Source of the DNA: Hydrogenophaga pseudoflava
GTDB taxonomy: Bacteria > Pseudomonadota > Gammaproteobacteria > Burkholderiales > Burkholderiaceae_C
Length of the DNA stretch: 64,000 nt
Assembly: GCF_031020795.1 (NCBI RefSeq)
Contig: NZ_JAVHJP010000003.1
Coordinates: 55,408 to 119,407 of the forward strand
Direction of reading: 5' to 3'
The notes below the pieces were generated by a model. That model saw only the letters and a list, made by a program, of their open reading frames with translations, did not search any database and was not told where the DNA came from. Each line of letters starts with the position of its first letter. Positions within the stretch are counted from its first letter, which is position 1. The translations under genes were made by a program, and so were the position numbers. Below, piece by piece: positions 53,407 to 61,710 of this stretch.

Positions 53407-54695
53407 GCCCCCAGCGCCCGGCCCTTGGCCTTTTTCAGTTCTTCGGCATCGGGCACGGCACCGGGGGTGAAGTAGCCGGCCGCCATCTTGGCGTCCATCT
53501 CCACCCGCGCGTCGGCCGGGATCAGCTCGTCGGGGATGTTGATGCGCTCGCCCACCTCGATGCCCGAGCCGGTGATGGCGTCGTACTTCATGTTGCTCAT
53601 CGACACCAGCCGGTGGATCTTCGTGATGCCCAGCCAGTGCAGCACGTCGGGCATGAGCTCCTGGAAGCGCATGTCCTGCACGCCGGCCACGCATTCGGTG
53701 CGCGCGAAGTACTGGTCGGCCGTGTCGCCGCCCACCTGGCGCTTGCGCGCGTTGTAGACCAGGAACTTGGTCACCTCGCCCAGCGCGCGGCCCTCCTTGC
53801 GCGAGTAGGCCACCAGGCCCACACCACCCCGTTGCGCGCCCTGGATGCATTCCTCGATGGCGTGCGTCAGGTAGGGCCGGCAGGTGCAGATGTCGGAGCC
53901 GAACACGTCCGAGCCGTTGCACTCGTCGTGCACGCGCGCGGTCAGGGTCACGGCCGGATTGGCCAGGTCGCGCGGGTGGCCGAAGATGTAGAGCGTCTGC
54001 CCGCCGATGGGGGGAAGGAAGACTTCGAGGTCCGAGCGCGTGACCAGTTCCGGGTACATGCCGCCGGTCTCCTCGAACAGCACGCGGCGCAGGTCGGCCT
54101 CGCTGCAGCCGAAGCGTTTCGCCACGCCGGGCAGGTACCACACCGGCTCCACCGCCACCTTGGTCACCACGGCCGCGCCGCCGGCCGTGAGCAGCTGGCC
54201 GTCGGGTTTCAGGCGCCCTTTCTGCAGCGCGTCGATCACCTCCGGCAGCAGCACGTGGGCCTTGGTGATGGCGATCGTCGGGCGGATGTCGTAGCCGGCG
54301 GCCAGTTCCTGCGCATAGACGTCGGCCACCTCGGCGCCCCAGGGGTCGAGGCTGACGATCTTGCCCGGCTCGGCCCACTGCGGGTAGGGGCCGACCACGT
54401 CGGTGGGTGCGGTGTTGGTCAGGTCGGCCCTGTGCTCCCGTTTGAGGGCGCCGGCCGCCACCGCCAGCGCACGGTAGACGCTGTAGCTGCCACTGTGGGT
54501 GCCGATCACGTTGCGGTGCGCGCGGTTGGTGGTGGTGCCCACCACCGGCCCGCGTTCGCGCGCTGTGGCCGCGCCCCACTGGATCGGCAGGGCGCCGAAG
54601 CCGCCCGAGTGCGAGGTGAGCCGGATGTGGCGCGGGTGCGGCGTCTGGGCCAAGGCCGGGGCCTCGCCGGATGGCATGGGAACGTCTGCGGACAT
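53403..54695 (-). CDS. GTP cyclohydrolase II paralogue, URC1-like
   Basis: This 430-residue protein has a C-terminal GTP cyclohydrolase II-like domain with the zinc cysteines in HDECNGSDVFGSDICTCR, and YSRKEGRALGEVTKF in place of the canonical RQEGRGIG segment. The N-terminal 200 residues are a separate domain. It is longer than RibA, lacks a RibB domain, and has substitutions at nucleotide-binding positions, all features of URC1 proteins. In yeast URC1 is required for uracil degradation, probably opening a uracil-derived ring. First gene of the five-gene operon. Start at 54693-54695; a riboflavin role is less likely because RibA is normally shorter. Confidence 0.87.
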   Translation of the reverse strand: MSADVPMPSGEAPALAQTPHPRHIRLTSHSGGFGALPIQWGAATARERGPVVGTTTNRAHRNVIGTHSGSYSVYRALAVAAGALKREHRADLTNTAPTDVVGPYPQWAEPGKIVSLDPWGAEVADVYAQELAAGYDIRPTIAITKAHVLLPEVIDALQKGRLKPDGQLLTAGGAAVVTKVAVEPVWYLPGVAKRFGCSEADLRRVLFEETGGMYPELVTRSDLEVFLPPIGGQTLYIFGHPRDLANPAVTLTARVHDECNGSDVFGSDICTCRPYLTHAIEECIQGAQRGGVGLVAYSRKEGRALGEVTKFLVYNARKRQVGGDTADQYFARTECVAGVQDMRFQELMPDVLHWLGITKIHRLVSMSNMKYDAITGSGIEVGERINIPDELIPADARVEMDAKMAAGYFTPGAVPDAEELKKAKGRALGA

Positions 54696-54854
54696 GGACT
54701 GGTCCTGTGGTGAAAGCCCCTGGGGGCGAACCGGCGGCAGTGGCGCGAGGCCGCTGCCGTCACCCGGTGTCCGTTGTAGCAAGGCGGATGCCAGCCGTCC
54801 ACCCGCTGGCCCTCCGTACAATCCCGGCCCTCCCCTTCCCCGACCTCTTTTTTC

Positions 54855-55148
54855 ATGCACTACGCCGTCTCACACCACAAGCTCAAGCTCATCCTCAGCG
54901 GCGCCGGCCTCAAGTCCGGCGACGCCGCCGGCATCGACAAGCTCTTTGGCGGCAAGGACGGCTACTACTGGTTCGGCACCCTGCGCGACATGTGCCCCGA
55001 GGGCAAGACCCTGACCTGGGACAACCAGTACGCGCTGGTGGCGGCCATCCAGGCGCACGAGGACGCCAGTGCGGCCGAGGACGAGATGCCGCCTGAGAAG
55101 CCGACGCCGGCCCACATCGCGGCCATCTGCAAGCTCCTGGCGATCTGA
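54855..55148 (+). CDS. Small conserved-looking protein of unknown function
   Basis: This 97-residue soluble protein (opening MHYAVSHHKLKLILSGAGLK) is not a family I can name. It has a compact, well-balanced composition with aromatic clusters (DGYYWFGTLRDMCPEGK) and no signal or membrane segment. It stands 2 bases before a ketopantoate reductase-like gene on the same strand, so co-expression is likely. Coding is supported by the downstream spacing and by the amino acid composition, unlike the arginine-rich shadows in other frames. Confidence 0.7.
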   Translation: MHYAVSHHKLKLILSGAGLKSGDAAGIDKLFGGKDGYYWFGTLRDMCPEGKTLTWDNQYALVAAIQAHEDASAAEDEMPPEKPTPAHIAAICKLLAI

Positions 55149-55150
55149 GC

Positions 55151-56071
55151 ATGAACGCGCCGACCCACCCGCTCCAGGTCGCCGTGCTGGGTGCCGGCGC
55201 GGTCGGCTGTTACTACGGCGGCATGCTGGCGCGCGCCGGCCACCGCGTCACCCTCGTCGGCCGGCAGCAACACGTGCAGGTGTTCGACGCGCAGGGCCTG
55301 CGCATGCAGACCCAGACCTTCGACGAAACGGTGAAAGTCGCGGCCAGCACCGAGGCCTCGGCCGTGGCCGGCGCCGACCTGGTGCTGTTCGCGGTCAAGT
55401 CGCCCGACACCGAACACGCGGGCGCGCAGATGCGCGAGCACCTCCAACCCGGCGCCCTGGTGCTGTGCCTGCAGAACGGCGTGGACAACGCGGACCGCCT
55501 GCGCGCCGTGCTGCCGGGCGCGGCGGTGGCCGCCGCCGTGGTCTATGTGGCCACCGAGATGGCCGGCCCCGGCCATCTGCGCCACCACGGGCGCGGCGAA
55601 CTCGTCATCGAACCGTCACCCGCCAGCCATGCGGTGGCCCAGGCCCTGGGCGCCGCGGGCGTGCCCACCGAGGTGAGCGACAACGTGCGCGGCGCGCTCT
55701 GGGCCAAGCTCATCCTCAACTGCGCCTACAACGCGCTGTCGGCCGTGGGCCGCATCGCCTACGGCGAACTGGTGCAGCGGCCCGGGGTGCAGGACATCAT
55801 GTGCGACGTGGTGGCCGAATGCCGCGCGGTGGCCGCGGCCGACGGCGTGACCCTGCCCGGCGACGTGGACGCGGCCGTGCGCCGAATCGCCGAGACCATG
55901 CCGACGCAGTACTCGTCCACCGCCCAGGACCTGATGCGCGGCAAACCCAGCGAGATCGACCACCTCAACGGCTACGTGCTGCGGCGCGGCCAGGCCCTGG
56001 GCGTACCCACGCCGGCCAACCGGGTGTTGTGGGCCGTCGTGAAGCTGGTCGAATCCGGCGCCGCGCGCTGA
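55151..56071 (+). CDS. Ketopantoate reductase-like protein (PanE/ApbA family)
   Basis: This 306-residue protein has the N-terminal NADPH motif GAGAVGCYYGG (residues 13-23) and a C-terminal helical domain with the catalytic lysine region WAKLILNCAYNALSA and the final substrate-side segment KPSEIDHLNGYVLRRG. PanE reduces 2-dehydropantoate to pantoate in coenzyme A synthesis. Bacteria often carry several paralogues of unknown substrate, so I give no gene symbol. Length is normal. Confidence 0.88.
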   Translation: MNAPTHPLQVAVLGAGAVGCYYGGMLARAGHRVTLVGRQQHVQVFDAQGLRMQTQTFDETVKVAASTEASAVAGADLVLFAVKSPDTEHAGAQMREHLQPGALVLCLQNGVDNADRLRAVLPGAAVAAAVVYVATEMAGPGHLRHHGRGELVIEPSPASHAVAQALGAAGVPTEVSDNVRGALWAKLILNCAYNALSAVGRIAYGELVQRPGVQDIMCDVVAECRAVAAADGVTLPGDVDAAVRRIAETMPTQYSSTAQDLMRGKPSEIDHLNGYVLRRGQALGVPTPANRVLWAVVKLVESGAAR

Positions 56072-56201
56072 AATAACCCGTCTGCAAACGTCAATTCTGA
56101 CGGGGGCCCCCCAGGGGTTTCGAGCCACATCCTGTACAACGGGCTCCCTGCTATCAAGACCACCCCGACCACGGCGGTGTCACCGCCCCCACTCCTTCAT
56201 C

Positions 56202-58805
56202 GTGTCTTCTGGTTTGCGCAACAGTCTTCGGCTTCAGCTGGTGCTGCTCATCGGTGGGCTGGCCGTGGCCAGTGCAGCGGGCTATGTGCTACTGACCACG
56301 CACCTGGTGCAAAAGCAGATCGAAGCCGACCAGTTCATGCTGCAGCGCATCCTGGTCACGCGCATGGCCTCCCAGCTCGACCAGGACATGAACGCGCGCA
56401 CCACCGAACTGCGCTTCATTGCGAGCCTGGACCGGCTGCGCGACCCGCAACGGGCCCCGCAGGACAAGCAGGCCTTGCTGCTGACCAAGAAAGCCATCTA
56501 CCCCTTCTACGCCTGGATCGGCATCACCGACACACAAGGCCGCATCGTGGCGAGCACCGAGCCGCGCATCAATGGCGCGGACGTGTCGCAGCGCTCGTGG
56601 TTCCTCGGAGGCCGGCAGCGACTGCACCAGGAGGACATCCACGACGCGGTGCTGCTGGGCAAGCTGCTGCCACCGCCGGAGCTGGATGAGCTGCCGCTGC
56701 GGCTGATGGACATCTCCCTGCCCCTGCACGACCGGGAAGGCCGGTTCATCGGCGTGCTGGCCACCCACCTCAGTCTGGACTGGGCCTACCAGCTGCGCCA
56801 CCAGCTGCTGGACCAGCTGGACATTCAGGGGCTGGAAATGCTGCTGGTCAACCGGGACGGCGAAGTCATCGTGGGCAGCCCCACCCTGCCCGCCCGCTCC
56901 GCGACCAACCTGTCGTCGCTCGCGGTGCTCAGAAGCACCAAGGCGGGCCGGGTGGCCACCGCCATCGAAACCTGGCCCGATGGCCGGCGCTACCTCACCG
57001 CAGCCGCTCCGGCTCTGGGCACCCACCCTTTTCCCGGCCTGGGCTGGGCGGTGCTGGTCCGGCTGGACGAAGCGAGCGCCTTTGCAGACGCACGGCGCCT
57101 GGGCTGGCGGGCGCTCGCCGTGGGCCTGGTGTCTGCGCTGCTGTTCTCCTGGGTCATCTGGTGGGCCATGGGCCGCAAGCTGCGACCCATGGAGCGCCTG
57201 AGCCAGGCGGTGGCCGACCTGGACGTCGGCCGCCCGCTGGAGACCTTGCCGGAAGTGGAGGGTGACGGCGAGGTCGCCGTGTTCGCCCGCTCCATGGCCC
57301 GCCTGGTGAATGCGCTGGGCGAAAGCCGCGAGCGCTTCCAGATGCTGTTCGACCATGCCCCCGTGGCGATGGCCTTCATGGCTGCAGACGGCAAGGTGCT
57401 GCTGCTCAACGCCCGCTTCACGCAGCTGCTGGGCTACGAAGCCCGGCACGTGCCCCACGTCGACCAGTGGTTCGTGCAGGCCTTCCCGGAGGGGCCGGCC
57501 CGGGAAGCGGCCCGCGAACGCTGGCAACGGGCTTTGCCACACATCGGCAAATCGCCCCTGGCGCTCCCGCCCACCGAATATCCGTTGCGCTGCTTTGACG
57601 GCAGCGTCCGCATCGTCGAGGCTGGCGGCATTGCCCTGCCCGACGGCATGCTGGTGTCCTTTCAGGACCTCACCGAACGCCGCCGCGCCGAAGCCGGCCT
57701 GCGCCTGTGGGCCGAGGCCTTCGAGCACAGCGAGGTCGGGCTGGTGATTTCCGACGTGAGGACCGAAACCCTCATCGCAGCCAATCCCGCCTTCGCCCAG
57801 CAGCGGGGCTACACCGCCCAGGAGCTGACTGGCCTGCCGGTGTCGCGCCTGTACCCCGAGCGCGCGATGAGCAACCTGTACGCCGCCATGGAAAAGGCGT
57901 ACGAAGACGGCCACATCGTCTTCGAGACCGAGCACATCGCCCGCGACGGGCGCATCTTCCCGGTGCTCATCGACCTCACGGTGCTGCGCGATCCCAACGG
58001 CCAACCCGCGCGCCGTGTGTCCTATGTGCAGGACCTGACCGAGCGCGAACACGCCGCGCGGGAAATCCGCCGCCTCAACACGGAGCTGGAGCAGCGCGTG
58101 GTCGAGCGCACCGCCGAGCTCAGTGCAGCCAACCGGGAACTCAATTCTTTCGCCGCCGCGGTCACCCACGACCTGCGCGCGCCGCTGCGCACGGTGAACG
58201 GGTTCGTCCAGATCCTGCGGGACGAGTTCGCGGAACCGCTTGGCGACGAAGGGCGGACTCACCTGCAGCGCATTCAGGAAGGCACGCGCCGCATGAGCGA
58301 ACTCATCGAAGGGTTGCTGGCCCTCTCCCGCCACACCAACAAGCCGCTGGAGCGGACCCGGGTCGACCTCTCCGCCATTGCCAGTCGGCGCCTGGCGGAG
58401 CTGGCCGCCTCAGAACCGGCGCGGCGGGTGGTGGTGGACGTCGAGCCCGGCCTGGAGGCCGACTGCGACGCCGCCCTGGCCGAAGCCCTGCTGGTCAACC
58501 TGCTGGACAACGCCTGGAAATACAGCGCCAAGACGGCGCAGGCGCACATCGGCTTTCGCCGCGACACGGTCGGCGGACTGACCGGTTTCTGCGTGAGCGA
58601 CAACGGTGCCGGCTTCGACATGGCCAAGGCTGGCCACCTGTTCGAACCGTTCCAGCGCCTGCACCGCCCCAGCGAATTCCAAGGCACCGGGGTGGGCCTG
58701 GCGACGGTGCGGCGCATCGTCGACCGGCACGGTGGCCGCATCACCGTGCAGGCGGCGCCCGGTCAGGGTGCCCGCTTCTGCTTCACGCTGCGGGCGGAGA
58801 CCTGA
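56202..58805 (+). CDS. Orphan sensor histidine kinase with Cache, HAMP and two PAS domains
   Basis: This 867-residue inner-membrane kinase has helix one near residues 10-30, a periplasmic double-Cache sensor (about 35-285), helix two near 300-325, a HAMP-like segment, two PAS domains (about 380-500 and 510-630), a coiled coil and a kinase core with His656 in VTHDLRAPLRT, N box NLLDNAWKYS, DNGAGFD and GTGVGLATV. The start is a GTG at 56202. No response regulator gene is adjacent, so its partner must be elsewhere. Ligand unknown. Confidence 0.88.
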   Translation: MSSGLRNSLRLQLVLLIGGLAVASAAGYVLLTTHLVQKQIEADQFMLQRILVTRMASQLDQDMNARTTELRFIASLDRLRDPQRAPQDKQALLLTKKAIYPFYAWIGITDTQGRIVASTEPRINGADVSQRSWFLGGRQRLHQEDIHDAVLLGKLLPPPELDELPLRLMDISLPLHDREGRFIGVLATHLSLDWAYQLRHQLLDQLDIQGLEMLLVNRDGEVIVGSPTLPARSATNLSSLAVLRSTKAGRVATAIETWPDGRRYLTAAAPALGTHPFPGLGWAVLVRLDEASAFADARRLGWRALAVGLVSALLFSWVIWWAMGRKLRPMERLSQAVADLDVGRPLETLPEVEGDGEVAVFARSMARLVNALGESRERFQMLFDHAPVAMAFMAADGKVLLLNARFTQLLGYEARHVPHVDQWFVQAFPEGPAREAARERWQRALPHIGKSPLALPPTEYPLRCFDGSVRIVEAGGIALPDGMLVSFQDLTERRRAEAGLRLWAEAFEHSEVGLVISDVRTETLIAANPAFAQQRGYTAQELTGLPVSRLYPERAMSNLYAAMEKAYEDGHIVFETEHIARDGRIFPVLIDLTVLRDPNGQPARRVSYVQDLTEREHAAREIRRLNTELEQRVVERTAELSAANRELNSFAAAVTHDLRAPLRTVNGFVQILRDEFAEPLGDEGRTHLQRIQEGTRRMSELIEGLLALSRHTNKPLERTRVDLSAIASRRLAELAASEPARRVVVDVEPGLEADCDAALAEALLVNLLDNAWKYSAKTAQAHIGFRRDTVGGLTGFCVSDNGAGFDMAKAGHLFEPFQRLHRPSEFQGTGVGLATVRRIVDRHGGRITVQAAPGQGARFCFTLRAET

Positions 58806-58817
58806 CGCCCCGGGCCT

Positions 58818-59465
58818 TTATGGCCTCTGGGTGCCCACCACCTCGATTTCCACGCGGCGGTTCTGGGCGCGGCCTTCGCGCGTCTGGTTGGAGGCCACGG
58901 GCTGCGACTCGCCACGGCCTTCGGTCCTGATCTGCTCGCTCGGCACACCCTTGCTGACCAGGTAGGCCTTCACCGCCTCGACACGGCGCAGCGAGAGCTT
59001 CTGGTTGTAGGCCTCGCTGCCGATGGCGTCCGTGTGGCCCACCGCGATGATGGTCTCGACATTCACCTTCGAGAGCTCACCCACCAGGCCGTCGAGCGCG
59101 GCCTTGCCGGCCGGCTTGATGACCGACTTGTCGAAGTCGAACAGGGTCTCGGCCTGGAACGACAACGACCGGACGGGCGCGGGTGCGGGCGCTGGCGCGG
59201 GGGCTGGCGCCGGTGCCGGCGCAGGCACCGGGGCCTGTGCGACCGGTGCGGGTGCGGGCTCCGGCTTGAGGGCACCGTCGCAGTCCGGATGGGCCGTGGC
59301 CGGGGTCCAGCTGCTGTTTCGCCAGCACAGCTCGTTCGTGCCGTTGCGCCAGGGCAGTGAGCCGTCGCCGCTGGTCCAGTTGTCGACTGTCTGGGCGCCA
59401 GCGGCAGAGGCCAGGCCGACCGCTGCAGCCAGCAGCGCGATGCGGGGGAGGTTGCGCTTGTTCAT
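58818..59465 (-). CDS. OmpA-family outer-membrane/peptidoglycan-binding protein
   Basis: This 215-residue exported protein has a signal peptide (cleavage after SAAGA), a short WRN-rich N-terminal region with two cysteines, a proline/alanine linker of alternating PA units and a C-terminal OmpA domain (LFDFDKSVIKPAG, GHTDAIGSEAYNQKLSLRRVEAV) that binds peptidoglycan. It is shorter than classical OmpA and lacks a beta-barrel of eight strands, so it is probably periplasmic or loosely outer-membrane associated. AAAGGAAC precedes the ATG at 59463-59465. Confidence 0.9.
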   Translation of the reverse strand: MNKRNLPRIALLAAAVGLASAAGAQTVDNWTSGDGSLPWRNGTNELCWRNSSWTPATAHPDCDGALKPEPAPAPVAQAPVPAPAPAPAPAPAPAPAPVRSLSFQAETLFDFDKSVIKPAGKAALDGLVGELSKVNVETIIAVGHTDAIGSEAYNQKLSLRRVEAVKAYLVSKGVPSEQIRTEGRGESQPVASNQTREGRAQNRRVEIEVVGTQRP

Positions 59466-59489
59466 GGTGGGTTCCTTTTCTCGAAGCTC

Positions 59490-59502
59490 CGGCGGAGCGT
59501 GG
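59490..59502. repeat. Partial copy of the comamonad-type repeat
   Basis: CGGCGGAGCGTGG shares 13 bases with the copies at 43988 and 48887. It lies in the leader upstream of the OmpA-like gene. Confidence 0.4.
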
Positions 59503-59620
59503 TTGGAAGGACTCTGGCGGGTCGGTCCTCTTCCCTGCCGAGTGAACCCATTCTGATTTTTGCGGCCCCTCCGGCCCCATCGGAAGCCGCCGCATGCGCG
59601 TGTAGGACAACACGCCATCG

Positions 59621-59642
59621 AAAGGCCGCGTCCTCCGCGGCC
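59621..59642 (-). terminator. Weak terminator after the bicarbonate transporter gene
   Basis: GGCCGCG-N5-CGCGGCC is a perfect 7-bp stem just past the sbtA stop; on the minus strand only TTT follows, so termination is probably partial or needs Rho. Confidence 0.5.
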
Positions 59643-59650
59643 GCCGCTGC

Positions 59651-60670
59651 TCAGGGCAGCGTGGTGGCCAGGTGCGTGTACAGCGGAATGCCCAGCAGCA
59701 GGTTGAGCGGAAAGGTCAGCCCCAGCGAGAGGCCGAAGTACAGCGACGGGTTGGCCTCGGGGATCGCGTAGCGCACCACCGCCGGCACGGCGATGTAGGA
59801 CGCACTGGCCGCCAGCGTCATCAACAACGCCGTGTCACCCGCCTGCAGACCGGCGGTGCGGGCCAGCGCCCAGGCCAGCGAGGCGTGCAGCAGCGGCGCC
59901 AGCACACCATAGGCCAGCAGCACCGGCGAGCGGCCCCGCAGACCTGGCAGGTTGCGCGCGGCCATCAGGCCCATGTCGAGCAGGAAAAAGGCCAGCATGC
60001 CCTTGAACAGGTCGCCCGAGAACGGCTGCATGGCCTCGCGCCCGGCCTCGCCGGTCATCAGACCCACCGCCATGGCGCCGATCAGCAGCAGCTGCGAGCC
60101 GTCGGTGAAGGATTCGTGCAGCAGCTTGCGCCAGTCGGTGGACCCGCCACCACCGGTCGGCCCGGCCAGCACCGCCGCGCCGCCGCCGCCCACCACCAGA
60201 CCGGCCGGCGCGGTCTGCTGCTGGCGCAGCCGGTTGGCCATCAGCACCGCCAGCACGATGGCCGGCGACTCCATCAGGGCCATGGCCGCCGCCATGTGGC
60301 CGCCGTAGGGCAGCCCGATGCGGTCCAGATGGCCGGTGGCGGTGATGAAGGTCACCGCACTGACCGAACCGTAGGTGGCCGCCAGCGCGGCCGCGTCGAA
60401 GCCGGAGACCCAGCGCCGCAGCAGCGTGTAGCCGATCAGCGGCACCACCACCGCCAGCACCACGGCAATGCCCAGGCCCGCGACCACCTGGGTGTTCAGG
60501 CCAGAGGCCGCGAGCGCGAACCCACCCTTGAGGCCCAGGGCCATCAGCAGGTACATGGAGAGGAAGCGGGAGATCGCGGGCGGGATCTCCAGGTTCGAGC
60601 GCACCAGGCCGGCCATCACGCCGACCACAAAAAACAGGATGGCCGGATCGACCAGGTTGTTCAGATTCAT
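59651..60670 (-). CDS. sbtA: SbtA-type sodium-dependent bicarbonate transporter
   Basis: This 339-residue inner-membrane protein has about ten transmembrane segments in two inverted halves and matches the SbtA/DUF897 family (ISRFLSMYLLMALGLKGGFAL, ALLMTLAASASYIAVPAVVRYAIPEANPSLYFG). Cyanobacterial SbtA imports bicarbonate with Na+ in the CO2-concentrating mechanism. Here it is divergent from a CbbR-type regulator, in a genome with Rubisco, which supports a carbon-supply role. No SbtB-type PII gene follows. The ATG at 60668-60670 follows AAGGAC. Confidence 0.88.
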   Translation of the reverse strand: MNLNNLVDPAILFFVVGVMAGLVRSNLEIPPAISRFLSMYLLMALGLKGGFALAASGLNTQVVAGLGIAVVLAVVVPLIGYTLLRRWVSGFDAAALAATYGSVSAVTFITATGHLDRIGLPYGGHMAAAMALMESPAIVLAVLMANRLRQQQTAPAGLVVGGGGAAVLAGPTGGGGSTDWRKLLHESFTDGSQLLLIGAMAVGLMTGEAGREAMQPFSGDLFKGMLAFFLLDMGLMAARNLPGLRGRSPVLLAYGVLAPLLHASLAWALARTAGLQAGDTALLMTLAASASYIAVPAVVRYAIPEANPSLYFGLSLGLTFPLNLLLGIPLYTHLATTLP

Positions 60671-60762
60671 GGAATGTCCTTGTCCTGGGCCGGGATTGTG
60701 GAGATCCGGATGCATTCCGTAAAATCGTTTTTTGTGCAGCACAACATAGATAAAAATCTATG
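60671..60762. promoter_or_regulatory. sbtA-LysR divergent region with palindromic operator
   Basis: CATAGAT-AAAA-ATCTATG (60745-60762) is a perfect 7-bp inverted repeat whose last three bases are the start codon of the LysR gene. Binding there would repress the regulator's own gene. The flanking 60715-60770 is unusually A+T-rich. Confidence 0.6.
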
Positions 60763-61692
60763 AATATCACCTTCCGTCAGATGCGCCTGTTCCTGGCGCT
60801 GGCCGACACCGGCAGCGTCAGCGCCGCCGCGCGCGCCCTGCACGTGACGCAGCCCACCGCGTCCATGCAACTGCGCGAGATCACCGAATCGGTGGGTCTG
60901 CCGCTGTACGAGGTGATCGGCCGCAAGGTCTTCCTGACCGAGGCCGGCCGGGCGCTGGCGCAGACGGCACGCGCCGTCGCCGGCGAATGGGAGCGTTTCG
61001 GCCAGCAGGTCAGCGCCATGAAGGGCCTCACCCGCGGGCGCCTGAGCGTGGCGGTGGTCAGCACCGCCAAGTACTTCGTGCCGCGGCTGCTGGGAGGTTT
61101 CTGCGAGCAGCATCCGAGCATCGACATCGCGCTGGAGGTGCTCAACCGCGACGGTGTGGTGCAGCGCCTGCGGGAGAACCGCGACGACCTCTACGTCATG
61201 TCCCAGCCGCCGGCCGACATGGACCTGGAAGACCAGGTGTTCCTGGACAACCCGCTGCACCTGATCGCTCCCGCCAGCCACCCGCTCGCCCAGCGCCAGC
61301 GCGTGACGCTGCCGGCGCTGTCGGGCGAGCGCTTCATCCTACGCGAGCGCGGCTCGGGCACGCGGTTGGCCACCGACCGCCACCTGGCCGCCGCTGGCTT
61401 CGCGCCCGCGCTCACACTGGAACTGGGCAGCAACGAGGCGCTGAAGGAAGCCGTGGCCGGTCACCTGGGTGTGGGCATCGTTTCGCGCCACGCGCTCAAG
61501 GCCGAGGAAATCGGCCGCGATCTGGTGCTGCTGCCGGTCAGCGGCTTTCCGATCCGCTCGCAGTGGCACCTGGTGCACCCGCGGGCCAAGCAGCTCTCAC
61601 CGATCGCGCAGGTGTTCCGCGAACACCTGCTGGGCAGCGCGGCGCAGTGGGCGGTCGGCTCGGAGAAGTCTCCGGCGGGCAGGAGGCGCTGA
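60760..61692 (+). CDS. CbbR/CcmR-type LysR regulator
   Basis: This 310-residue LysR regulator has a helix-turn-helix at about 16-36 (GSVSAAARALHVTQPTASMQL) and an effector domain closely parallel to that of CbbR at 5450 (KYFVPRLLGGFC, YVMSQPPADMD, RERGSGTRLATD, GSNEALKEAVAG). It is divergent from sbtA and likely controls it in response to inorganic-carbon status, as CcmR/CmpR do in cyanobacteria. The C-terminus extends about 15 residues beyond the usual end. Confidence 0.88.
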   Translation: MNITFRQMRLFLALADTGSVSAAARALHVTQPTASMQLREITESVGLPLYEVIGRKVFLTEAGRALAQTARAVAGEWERFGQQVSAMKGLTRGRLSVAVVSTAKYFVPRLLGGFCEQHPSIDIALEVLNRDGVVQRLRENRDDLYVMSQPPADMDLEDQVFLDNPLHLIAPASHPLAQRQRVTLPALSGERFILRERGSGTRLATDRHLAAAGFAPALTLELGSNEALKEAVAGHLGVGIVSRHALKAEEIGRDLVLLPVSGFPIRSQWHLVHPRAKQLSPIAQVFREHLLGSAAQWAVGSEKSPAGRRR

Positions 61693-61710
61693 CGGCGGTC
61701 GCGCCCTGGT

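Noticed and set aside
56089-56102. CGTCA-ATTC-TGACG inverted repeat after the PanE-like gene
   Set aside because: The stem is only 5 bp and has no T tract, so neither a terminator nor an operator can be supported.
59160-59230. Tandem repeat in DNA (alternating GCGGG/GCTGGC units)
   Set aside because: It encodes the proline/alanine linker of the OmpA-like protein and needs no separate explanation.
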